Assembly (NCBI RefSeq): GCF_011762195.1
Contig: NZ_JAASQK010000003.1
Span: 186,001-250,000, forward strand
DNA: 64,000 nt
Origin: Sphingomonas oligoaromativorans
Lineage (GTDB): Bacteria > Pseudomonadota > Alphaproteobacteria > Sphingomonadales > Sphingomonadaceae
Direction: 5' to 3'
Made by a program: the position numbers and the translations under genes. The notes beneath the pieces are model-generated. The model was not told the origin of the DNA. It saw nothing but the letters and a program-made list of their open reading frames with translations, and ran no database searches. This document shows, one piece after another, positions 1 to 6,070 of this stretch; within the stretch, counting starts at the first letter, position 1, and each line of letters starts with the position of its first letter.

Positions 1-141
1 GATGGCGCAGCCGCCGTCGCGCGCGCGGGCGAGCGCTGGCTCGGCGAGATCGAAGGCGACGACCTCATGCCCCGCCTTCACGAGGTTGAGCGCCATCCCA
101 CCGCCCATATTGCCAAGCCCGACGAAGCCGATGCGTGCCAT
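1..141 (-). CDS. mmsB: 3-hydroxyisobutyrate dehydrogenase, N-terminal part (cut by window edge)
   Basis: Only the first 47 codons lie in the window. They begin MARIGFVGLGNMGGGMA, the Rossmann dinucleotide-binding motif GxGxxG of the beta-hydroxyacid dehydrogenase family, followed by LVKAGHEVVAFD as expected for the second strand and its acidic residue. In valine breakdown this enzyme oxidises 3-hydroxyisobutyrate to methylmalonate semialdehyde with NAD+. The family assignment is firm. The substrate is inferred from the neighbours on the same strand: enoyl-CoA hydratase, acyl-CoA dehydrogenase and methylmalonate-semialdehyde dehydrogenase. Another member of the family, such as tartronate semialdehyde reductase, cannot be excluded from the N-terminus alone. 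Confidence 0.85.
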   Translation of the reverse strand, partial: MARIGFVGLGNMGGGMALNLVKAGHEVVAFDLAEPALARARDGGCAI

Positions 142-167
142 GTCCTGTCCTCTCCATTTGCAGTCTC

Positions 168-250
168 CGTCATCCTGACGAACGTCAGGATCCAGAGCCC
201 CGAACCTTGTGCCCTGAGGCTCTGGATCCCGGATCAAGTCCGGGATGACG
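168..250. repeat. Palindromic extragenic repeat A (bipartite)
   Basis: A two-hairpin element in the gap between mmsB and the enoyl-CoA hydratase gene. The outer arms are CGTCATCC (168-175) and GGATGACG (243-250). The central arms GGATCCAGAGCC (188-199) and GGCTCTGGATCC (218-229) are perfect complements. Each half also folds on itself: TCCTGAC-GAAC-GTCAGGA on the left and TCCCGGA-TCAAG-TCCGGGA on the right. Related copies occur at 2199, 2550 and 24446. Repeats beginning CGTCATCC are widespread in sphingomonad intergenic DNA (general knowledge). It may also end or stabilise the mRNAs on either side. Confidence 0.85.
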
Positions 251-259
251 GTTGTGGGA

Positions 260-1033
260 TCACTTGCCCGTCCAGTTGCCGGGGCGCTTCTCGACGAAGG
301 TCTTCATGCCCTCGGCCTTGTCGTCGGTGGCGCACAGGCCCGCGAACAGGCGCCGCTCGAACAGGATGCCTTGCGCGAGGCCGGTCTCGAACGCGGCGTT
401 GACCATCTCCTTGTTGGCGAGCGTCGCGAGCGGCGGCATCGAGGCGATGGTCCTGGCGGTCTTCATCGCTTCGTCGAGAAGCTCGTCGGCGGGGACGACG
501 CGGGCGACGAGGCCGGAGCGCTCGGCTTCCACCGCGTCCATCATCCGGCCGGTGAGGCACATCTCCATCGCTTTCGCCTTGCCCACCGCGCGGGTGAGCC
601 GCTGCGATCCGCCCATGCCGGGGCCGACGCCGAGCTTGATCTCGGGCTGGCCGAACCTGGCGGTGTCGGCGGCGAGGATGAAGTCGCACATCATCGCCAC
701 CTCGCAGCCGCCGCCCAGCGCATAGCCGGCGACGGCCGCGATGATCGGCTTGCGCGTGCGGGTGAAATCCTCCCAGCCGGCGAAGAAGTTGGTGCCATAG
801 GCATGGGCGAAGCCCATCGCCTCCATCTCCTTGATGTCGGCGCCCGCCGCGAACGCCTTCTCGCTGCCCGTCACGACCATGCAGCGCTGGCTCGGATCGG
901 CGTCATAGGTGCGGGCGGCCGCGACCATCTCCTTCAGCACCGTCGAGTTGAGCGCGTTCAGCGCCTGCGGACGGTTGAGGCGGAGGAGCGTGACGGCGTC
1001 GTGCTGCTCGACGAGGATGGTTTCGTAGGTCAT
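260..1033 (-). CDS. Enoyl-CoA hydratase (crotonase family), probably methacrylyl-CoA hydratase
   Basis: 257 residues, the normal size for a single-domain crotonase. The oxyanion-hole stretches are [10 protein letters not shown] (61-70) and [13 protein letters not shown]. The two catalytic glutamates of true hydratases are present, E111 in GGGCE and E131 in GQPEIKLG. The match to short-chain enoyl-CoA hydratases continues through [18 protein letters not shown]. The ATG overlaps the stop of the acyl-CoA dehydrogenase gene by 4 bp, so the two are translationally coupled. In this valine-catabolic setting it would hydrate methacrylyl-CoA to 3-hydroxyisobutyryl-CoA. General fatty-acid enoyl-CoA hydratase activity is also possible. 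Confidence 0.92.
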   Translation of the reverse strand: MTYETILVEQHDAVTLLRLNRPQALNALNSTVLKEMVAAARTYDADPSQRCMVVTGSEKAFAAGADIKEMEAMGFAHAYGTNFFAGWEDFTRTRKPIIAAVAGYALGGGCEVAMMCDFILAADTARFGQPEIKLGVGPGMGGSQRLTRAVGKAKAMEMCLTGRMMDAVEAERSGLVARVVPADELLDEAMKTARTIASMPPLATLANKEMVNAAFETGLAQGILFERRLFAGLCATDDKAEGMKTFVEKRPGNWTGK

Positions 1034-2172
1034 TGCTTCATCATCTCCCGCGCGACGATCATGCGCATGATCTCGTTGGTGCCTTCGAGGATCCGGTGGA
1101 CGCGCAGATCGCGCCAGATCCGCTCGATCGGATAGTCCTGCAAATAGCCATAGCCGCCATGCATCTGGAGCGCGCGATCGACCACGGCCGAGCCGGTGTC
1201 GGTGGCGAGGCGCTTGGCCATCGCGGCGAATTTGGTTTTGTCGTGGGCGCCGTCGGTCACCTTGGCGGCGGCCATGTAGAGGAGGGCGCGGGCGGCCTCC
1301 AGCTCGGTCGCCATGTCGGCGAGCTGGAACTGGGTGTTCTGGAAATCGATGATGCGGGTGCCGAACTGGCGGCGCTCGGAGGTGTAGCGCTGCGCCTCGT
1401 CGAGCGCGCGCTGGGCGCCGCCAAGCGAGCAGGCGCCGATGTTGATGCGGCCGCCGTCGAGGCCCGCCATCGCGATCCTGAAGCCTTCGCCCTCGGCGCC
1501 GACCAGATTCTCCACCGGCACGCGCACGCCGTCGAAATTCACCTGCGCCGTCGGCTGCGAGCGCCAGCCGAGCTTCTTCTCCTGCGCGCCGAAGCTGACG
1601 CCCGCCATGTCCTTCTCGATCACGAGGCAGGAGATGCCCTTCGGCCCGTCCTCTCCGGTGCGGACCATGACGACATAGACCTCATTCTCGCCGCCGCCCG
1701 AAATGAAGGCCTTGGAGCCGGTGACGACATAATGGTCGCCGTCGCGCACCGCCTTGGTCTTGAGCGCGGCGGCGTCGGAGCCCGAGCCCGGCTCGGTGAG
1801 GCAATAGGAGGCGATCCGCTCGCACTGGACGAGATCGGGGAGGTATTTGGCCTTCACCGCCTCGCCGCCGAAGCGATCGATCATCCAGGTCGCCATGTTG
1901 TGGATCGAGATGAAGGCGGAGGTGGAGGGGCAGCCATAGGCCATCGCCTCCATGATGAGCGCGGCCTCCAGCCGGCCGAGCCCGATGCCGCCCGACTCTT
2001 CGGACACATAGATGGCGCCGAAGCCGAGCTCGGCGGCGGCCTTGACGGTGGCGCGGGGGAAGATGTGCTTCTCGTCCCACTCGGCGGCGTGGGGGGTGAT
2101 GGCGTCGGCGGTGAAGCGGCGGGCGAGTTCCTGGATCTCGCGCTGATCGTCGGTGAGGTCGAACTGGGTCAT
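1030..2172 (-). CDS. Acyl-CoA dehydrogenase, isobutyryl-CoA dehydrogenase-like
   Basis: 380-residue FAD-dependent acyl-CoA dehydrogenase with all three domains: an alpha-helical N-terminus, the mid-domain signature [16 protein letters not shown], and the C-terminal helical domain with [19 protein letters not shown]. The glutamate of EGTNEI near residue 363 is at the position of the catalytic base in short-chain and isobutyryl-CoA dehydrogenases. The start at 2172 ([10 protein letters not shown]) matches family N-termini. An ATG at 2187 adds five residues but its Shine-Dalgarno-like AGAGAGG abuts the start codon. It probably oxidises isobutyryl-CoA to methacrylyl-CoA, judged from the adjacent mmsA and mmsB; short-chain substrates are the alternative. 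Confidence 0.9.
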   Translation of the reverse strand: MTQFDLTDDQREIQELARRFTADAITPHAAEWDEKHIFPRATVKAAAELGFGAIYVSEESGGIGLGRLEAALIMEAMAYGCPSTSAFISIHNMATWMIDRFGGEAVKAKYLPDLVQCERIASYCLTEPGSGSDAAALKTKAVRDGDHYVVTGSKAFISGGGENEVYVVMVRTGEDGPKGISCLVIEKDMAGVSFGAQEKKLGWRSQPTAQVNFDGVRVPVENLVGAEGEGFRIAMAGLDGGRINIGACSLGGAQRALDEAQRYTSERRQFGTRIIDFQNTQFQLADMATELEAARALLYMAAAKVTDGAHDKTKFAAMAKRLATDTGSAVVDRALQMHGGYGYLQDYPIERIWRDLRVHRILEGTNEIMRMIVAREMMKQ

Positions 2173-2198
2173 CGGCGCTTGCCGCATCCTCTCTTTTC

Positions 2199-2233
2199 GT
2201 CATGCTGACGCAGGTCAGCATCCATTCTCACTA
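2199..2233. repeat. Palindromic extragenic repeat B, single half-element
   Basis: CGTCATGCTGAC followed by GTCAGCATCCATTC. The core hairpin is TGCTGAC (2203-2209) paired with GTCAGCA (2214-2220). It ends about 7 bp before the start of the GIY-YIG gene. It is in the same orientation as, and nearly identical to, the second half of repeat C (CGTCATGCTGA...TCAGCATCCATTC at 2593-2624). Confidence 0.8.
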
Positions 2234-2239
2234 GGCCCG

Positions 2240-2548
2240 ATGATCGAACGCCAGCCTTGCGTCTATATCCTCGCCAGTGGCAGGCACGGAACGCTCTACA
2301 TCGGCGTGACATCCGATCTGATGGCGCGTGTTCACCAGCATCGGGGTGGTGCTATGGCGGGTTTCACGAGCCGTTACGCGGTGCATCGGCTGGTCCACTA
2401 CGAGATTTTCGACACCATGCCCGCCGCCATCGCGCGGGAGAAACAACTCAAGGCGTGGCGGCGCGAATGGAAGGTTAATCTGATCGAACGTGCCAACCCC
2501 TTATGGGAGGATCGCGCGATCGAACTGGGCTTTCCGCCACGGGCGTAG
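2240..2548 (+). CDS. GIY-YIG family nuclease, single-domain (YhbQ/UPF0213-like)
   Basis: 102 residues, the usual size for stand-alone GIY-YIG domains. VYI (8-10) and YIG (20-22) form the name-giving strand pair. R30 is the conserved arginine in DLMARVHQH, and E67 in AREKQLKAWRR is the likely metal-binding glutamate. The C-terminal WKVNLIERANPLWED is typical of this subfamily. The reading frame is open upstream to 2153, but that stretch translates repeat B, so the ATG at 2240 is preferred. It lies on the opposite strand to the valine genes around it. Structure-specific DNA cleavage is the family activity; the cellular role of these small proteins is largely unknown. Palindromic repeats begin within 10 bp of both ends. 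Confidence 0.88.
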   Translation: MIERQPCVYILASGRHGTLYIGVTSDLMARVHQHRGGAMAGFTSRYAVHRLVHYEIFDTMPAAIAREKQLKAWRREWKVNLIERANPLWEDRAIELGFPPRA

Positions 2549-2549
2549 C

Positions 2550-2624
2550 GCGAATGGACCCTGACCTTCGTCAGGGTGACGTTTCTATCTTCGTCATGCT
2601 GAACTTGTTTCAGCATCCATTCGC
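2550..2624. repeat. Palindromic extragenic repeat C (bipartite, inverted halves)
   Basis: Starts 1 bp after the GIY-YIG stop codon. Outer arms are GCGAATGG (2550-2557) and CCATTCGC (2617-2624). The first half is the inverted form, ACCCTGAC-CTTC-GTCAGGGT. The second half is direct, TGCTGAA-CTTG-TTTCAGCA. It separates the GIY-YIG gene from the 3' end of mmsA, which is read in the opposite direction, so it may also act as a transcription end for both. Confidence 0.85.
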
Positions 2625-2666
2625 ACTCCGTCTGGGTGGGCGAAATGTCGCGAAAATGAGTGCGTA

Positions 2667-4166
2667 TCACCCCATCGTCGGGATGACGAAGGCGTTGTCG
2701 CCCGAGGCCGAGCCGTCGGGCCAGCGGCCGGTGACGGTCTTGATCTTGGTCCAGAACTTCACGCCTTCCATGCCATGCTGGTTGGTGTCGCCGAACGCCG
2801 AGCGCTTCCAGCCGCCGAACGTGTGATAGGCGACCGGCACCGGGATCGGCACGTTGATGCCGACCATGCCGACATTCACGCGCGCCGCGAACTCGCGCGC
2901 GGCGTGGCCGTTGCGCGTGAAGATCGCGACGCCGTTGCCATATTGATGCTCCGAGGGGAGACGCAGCGCCTCCTCGAAATCATGCGCGCGCACGATCTGG
3001 AGGACGGGGCCGAAAATCTCTTCCCTGTAGGTCTTCATCTTCGTCGTGACGCGGTCGAACAGCGTCGGGCCGACGAAGAAGCCCTCCTCATGCCCCTGAA
3101 GCGTGAAGCCGCGGCCGTCGACCACCAGTTCGGCGCCCTCGTCGACGCCCATCTGGATGTAATTCTCGATCTTCGCCTTGTGCGCGGCGGTGACGACCGG
3201 GCCGTAATGCGCCTCCGGGTCGGTCGAGACGCCGACACGCAGCGCATTGATCGCGGGGATCAGCTTCGCGCGCAGGCGCTCCGCCGTATCCTCGCCGACC
3301 GGCACGACGACCGGCAGCGCCATGCAACGCTCGCCCGCGCTGCCGAAAGCGGCACCGGACAAGTCGTTCACCACCTGATCGAGATCGGCGTCGGGCATGA
3401 CGATGCCGTGGTTCTTGGCGCCGCCCATCGCCTGCACGCGCTTGCCCGCCGCGACACCGCGCGAATAGACATAATGCGCGATGTCGGACGAGCCGACGAA
3501 GCTCACCGCCGCGATCGCCGGATGATCGAGGATCGCGTCCACCATCTCCTTGTCGCCATGGACGATCTGGAGGATGCCCTCGGGAAGCCCCGCCTCGAGC
3601 ATCAGCTCGGCGAGGCGCACCGGCACCGACGGATCGCGCTCCGAGGGCTTGAGGATGAAGGCGTTGCCGACCGCGATGGCGACGCCGAACATCCACATCG
3701 GGATCATCGCCGGGAAGTTGAACGGGGTGATGCCGGCGCCAATGCCGAGCGGCTGGCGCATCGACCAGACGTCGATGCCGGGGCCGGCCCCTTGCGTGAA
3801 CTCGCCCTTCAGCGCGTGGGGGATGCCGCAACTGAACTCGATGACGTCGAGGCCGCGCATGAGATCGCCACGGGCATCGGCGATCACCTTGCCATGTTCG
3901 GAGGCCAGCGTGTGCGCCAGCTCCTCCATGTTCGCCTCGACCAGTTCCTTGAACTTGAACATCACGCGGGCGCGGCGCTGCGGGTTGGTCGCGGCCCAGC
4001 CGGGCTGGGCGGCCTGCGCGGCGGCGACGGCGCGCTCCAGATCGGCGGCGGTGCCCAGCGCCACGCGCTTCTGCACCTTGCCCGAATTGGGATCGAAAAC
4101 GTCGCCGTAGCGCGCGCTTGCCGCATCCGAAGCGCCACCGGCGATCACATGGCCGATATCCAGCAC
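2667..4166 (-). CDS. mmsA: Methylmalonate-semialdehyde dehydrogenase (CoA-acylating)
   Basis: 499-residue aldehyde dehydrogenase superfamily member that converts methylmalonate semialdehyde to propionyl-CoA, the last step of valine (and thymine) breakdown. ITPFNFPAMIPMWMF near 147-160, the glycine-rich FVGSS, QAMGGAKNH and the nucleophile C281 in GSAGERCMAL are all diagnostic of the MmsA/IolA family; ordinary aldehyde dehydrogenases lack QAMGGAKNH. The start chosen is GTG 4166, because AAGGAG lies 7 bp upstream (4174-4179). An in-frame ATG at 4196 would add ten residues without a good ribosome site. It is transcribed away from a LysR gene that probably controls it. Confidence 0.93.
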   Translation of the reverse strand: MLDIGHVIAGGASDAASARYGDVFDPNSGKVQKRVALGTAADLERAVAAAQAAQPGWAATNPQRRARVMFKFKELVEANMEELAHTLASEHGKVIADARGDLMRGLDVIEFSCGIPHALKGEFTQGAGPGIDVWSMRQPLGIGAGITPFNFPAMIPMWMFGVAIAVGNAFILKPSERDPSVPVRLAELMLEAGLPEGILQIVHGDKEMVDAILDHPAIAAVSFVGSSDIAHYVYSRGVAAGKRVQAMGGAKNHGIVMPDADLDQVVNDLSGAAFGSAGERCMALPVVVPVGEDTAERLRAKLIPAINALRVGVSTDPEAHYGPVVTAAHKAKIENYIQMGVDEGAELVVDGRGFTLQGHEEGFFVGPTLFDRVTTKMKTYREEIFGPVLQIVRAHDFEEALRLPSEHQYGNGVAIFTRNGHAAREFAARVNVGMVGINVPIPVPVAYHTFGGWKRSAFGDTNQHGMEGVKFWTKIKTVTGRWPDGSASGDNAFVIPTMG

Positions 4167-4243
4167 ACTGCCTCTCCTTGTCGTTTGGGCCGTCATCGGC
4201 CTATGCAGTCCCGCAGGCAAGGGCGACGAAATGCAAACACGAT

Positions 4244-4257
4244 CTGCGAAATCGCAG
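4244..4257. promoter_or_regulatory. Perfect dyad in the mmsA/lysR divergent gap, candidate LysR operator
   Basis: CTGCGA-AA-TCGCAG is a perfect inverted repeat centred about 25 bp before the regulator's start codon. It sits in the 108-bp space between the divergently transcribed mmsA and LysR genes. LysR-type proteins usually bind such interrupted dyads in the shared promoter region to repress themselves and control the neighbour. The link to this protein is inferred from position only. Confidence 0.45.
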
Positions 4258-4274
4258 GGCGGGATTTTCCCGCG

Positions 4275-5171
4275 ATGAACTGGGACGACATGCGCGTCTT
4301 CCTCGCGCTCGCGCGCACCGGCACGCTGGCGGCGGCGGCGCGCGCGGCGGGGCAGGACGCCACCACCGTCGCCCGGCGCATCCAGCGGCTGGAGGCGGCG
4401 CTCGCCACCACATTGTTCGAGCATGGACCGGCGGGTCAGAGCCTCACCGAAGGCGGCCATCGCCTGCTTGCCCATGCCGAGGCGATGGAGGCGGGGGCGC
4501 GTGCCGTGCAGCAGCAGGCGGAGGAGGGGGCGGCGCTCGGCGGCACGATCCGGCTGAGCGTGTCGGAAGGCTTCGGCAGCGGCTTCATCGCGCCTCGGCT
4601 CGCGGGCTTCGCCGGGCGGCATCCCGGCGTGGCGGTGGACCTGATCGCGTCGACCGGCTTCCTCAATCCCTCCCGGCGCGAGGCGGATATCGCGATCATG
4701 CTCGCGCGGCCACGGGGCGGCCCGCTGATCGCCGCCAAGCTCACCGACTATCGGCTGGGCGTCTATGCCGCGCGCGAGCATCTCGATCGCACCGGGCCGG
4801 TCGAGAGTGTCGATGCGCTCACCCGGCGGCGGCTGGTCGGCTATGTGCCCGATCTCATCTATGCGCCCGAGCTGCGCTATCTCGCCGAGGTGGACGAGCG
4901 GCTGGAGGCGGAGATCCGATCCTCCAGCATCACCGCGCAGGCGCGTCTGATCGCGAGCGGCGCGGGATGCGGCATCCTGCCCTGCTTCCTCGGCGACACC
5001 ACGCCCGGTCTCGTGCGTGTGCTCAGGCGCGAGGTGTCGATCGAGCGGAGCTTCTGGCTGGTCGTCCATCGCGACATGCGCCGCGTGGCGCGGGTGGAGG
5101 CGTTCATCGCCTGGCTGCGCGACGAGGTGGCGTCCGCGGCCGCCCTGCTGGCCGGTCGCGGCGGGGCGTGA
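4275..5171 (+). CDS. LysR-family transcriptional regulator
   Basis: 298 residues, standard for the family. The N-terminus MNWDDMRVFLALARTGTLAAAARA continues into AGQDATTVARRIQRLEAAL, the winged helix-turn-helix and linker helix. Residues from about 90 form the periplasmic-binding-protein-like effector domain, including GFGSGFIAPRLAGF. Divergent transcription from mmsA points to a local regulator of the valine pathway, but the effector cannot be read from the sequence. The start is clear: the ATG at 4275 gives the canonical N-terminus, and the open frame further upstream is only the shadow of mmsA. Confidence 0.9.
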   Translation: MNWDDMRVFLALARTGTLAAAARAAGQDATTVARRIQRLEAALATTLFEHGPAGQSLTEGGHRLLAHAEAMEAGARAVQQQAEEGAALGGTIRLSVSEGFGSGFIAPRLAGFAGRHPGVAVDLIASTGFLNPSRREADIAIMLARPRGGPLIAAKLTDYRLGVYAAREHLDRTGPVESVDALTRRRLVGYVPDLIYAPELRYLAEVDERLEAEIRSSSITAQARLIASGAGCGILPCFLGDTTPGLVRVLRREVSIERSFWLVVHRDMRRVARVEAFIAWLRDEVASAAALLAGRGGA

Positions 5172-5229
5172 CTTTCCCGCCGGGCGTGCGATCTTGGCGG
5201 CTACGAATCGGCGGGCGGAGGGGGCGACG

Positions 5230-5553
5230 GTGACCGAATGCGTTGTCATCACGACCAGCGTCGCGGGGCGGGAGGACGCGCATCGCGTTGCCGGCGCGCT
5301 CGTCGAGGAACGGCTCGCCGCCTGCGTGCAGGTGTCCGCCATCGAGAGCCATTATCGCTGGGCGGGCGAGGTGGAGCAGGCCAGCGAATTGCTGCTCACG
5401 ATCAAGACCAGCGCCGAACGCGCGCTCGCCGTGCAGGCCCGCATCCTCGCGCTCCACAGCTATGCCGTGCCCGAGGTGCTGGTGACGCCCGTGATCGGCG
5501 GCGCGGCGGACTATCTCGACTGGATCGCCGAGCAGGTGAGGCCCGCATCCTGA
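5230..5553 (+). CDS. cutA: Divalent-cation tolerance protein CutA
   Basis: 107 residues, typical for CutA1. The core contains AACVQVSAIESHYRWAGEVE and LLLTIKTSAE, the conserved segments of this trimeric ferredoxin-like fold, then HSYAVPEVLVTPV and a closing YLDWI. The GTG start at 5230 is supported by GGAGGGG about 6 bp upstream; no in-frame ATG precedes the domain. The family was named for copper tolerance in E. coli, but its molecular role is still unsettled. It follows the LysR gene by 58 bp on the same strand and shows no functional tie to its neighbours. Confidence 0.93.
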   Translation: MTECVVITTSVAGREDAHRVAGALVEERLAACVQVSAIESHYRWAGEVEQASELLLTIKTSAERALAVQARILALHSYAVPEVLVTPVIGGAADYLDWIAEQVRPAS

Positions 5554-5599
5554 TGCGGCCTCCACCCCGATTTTCGGCTTGCATTTTGGCCGCCTTAAA

Positions 5600-5619
5600 A
5601 TGATTAGGCCACTAATGAT
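5600..5619. promoter_or_regulatory. Inverted repeat overlapping the MarR-gene start, candidate autoregulatory operator
   Basis: ATGATTAG-GCCA-CTAATGAT is a 20-bp dyad with one mismatch per arm pair (7 of 8 positions complementary). MarR-type repressors bind AT-rich dyads of this length, commonly overlapping their own promoter or start. It covers both possible start codons of the MarR gene (5600 and 5615). The assignment is positional. Confidence 0.45.
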
Positions 5620-6070
5620 TTCACGAGCCGAAGCCGAAGCGGAGTTCGCGCGCCGCATCCTGCCGCTCGCGCGCCGCTGGCGGGCGGAGGCCGATCGCGC
5701 CGTGGCCGATCTCGGCCTGTCCGATGCGACGGGCTGGCTGCTGCTCCATGTCGGGCGGCTCGGCGACGGCGTGCGCCAGACGGAGCTGGCCGTGGCGCTC
5801 GACATACAGGGCGCATCGCTGGTGCGCCTCGTCGATCAGCTCGAGGCGGCCGGCCTGGCCGAACGCCGCACCGACGCGCGGGATCGCCGCGCCAACCGCA
5901 TCTTTCTGACCGAGCCCGGCCGCGCGATGGTGGGCCGGATCGAAACCTCGCTCCGCGCGATCCGCCATCATCTGTTCGAGGGCGTCGAGGACAAGGATCT
6001 CGATACCGCCAACCGGGTGCTCGCCTGGCTCGACCAGCGGATGCTGGCCCAGCGGGAGAAGGCGCGGTGA
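5615..6070 (+). CDS. MarR-family transcriptional regulator of the efflux operon
   Basis: 151 residues. Helices up to about residue 35 precede the winged helix, which includes VRQTELAVALDIQGASLVRLVDQLE (recognition helix) and AERRTDARDRRANRIFLT, with the RDRR wing typical of MarR proteins. The start at 5615 has AGG 6 bp upstream; the ATG at 5600 adds five residues and has no ribosome site. The stop overlaps the GTG of the FUSC transporter gene by 4 bp, so it is the first gene of the efflux operon and presumably represses it until an aromatic or other lipophilic ligand is bound. Confidence 0.88.
   Translation: MISRAEAEAEFARRILPLARRWRAEADRAVADLGLSDATGWLLLHVGRLGDGVRQTELAVALDIQGASLVRLVDQLEAAGLAERRTDARDRRANRIFLTEPGRAMVGRIETSLRAIRHHLFEGVEDKDLDTANRVLAWLDQRMLAQREKAR

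Noticed and set aside
2153-2239. N-terminal extension of the GIY-YIG protein from an ATG at 2153
   Set aside because: The added residues translate repeat B and overlap the acyl-CoA dehydrogenase start; the conserved domain begins at the ATG at 2240.
4167-5342. Upstream extension of the mmsA frame by nearly 400 codons
   Set aside because: It is the complement of the LysR and cutA genes. A GTG with a strong ribosome site at 4166 gives the standard length.
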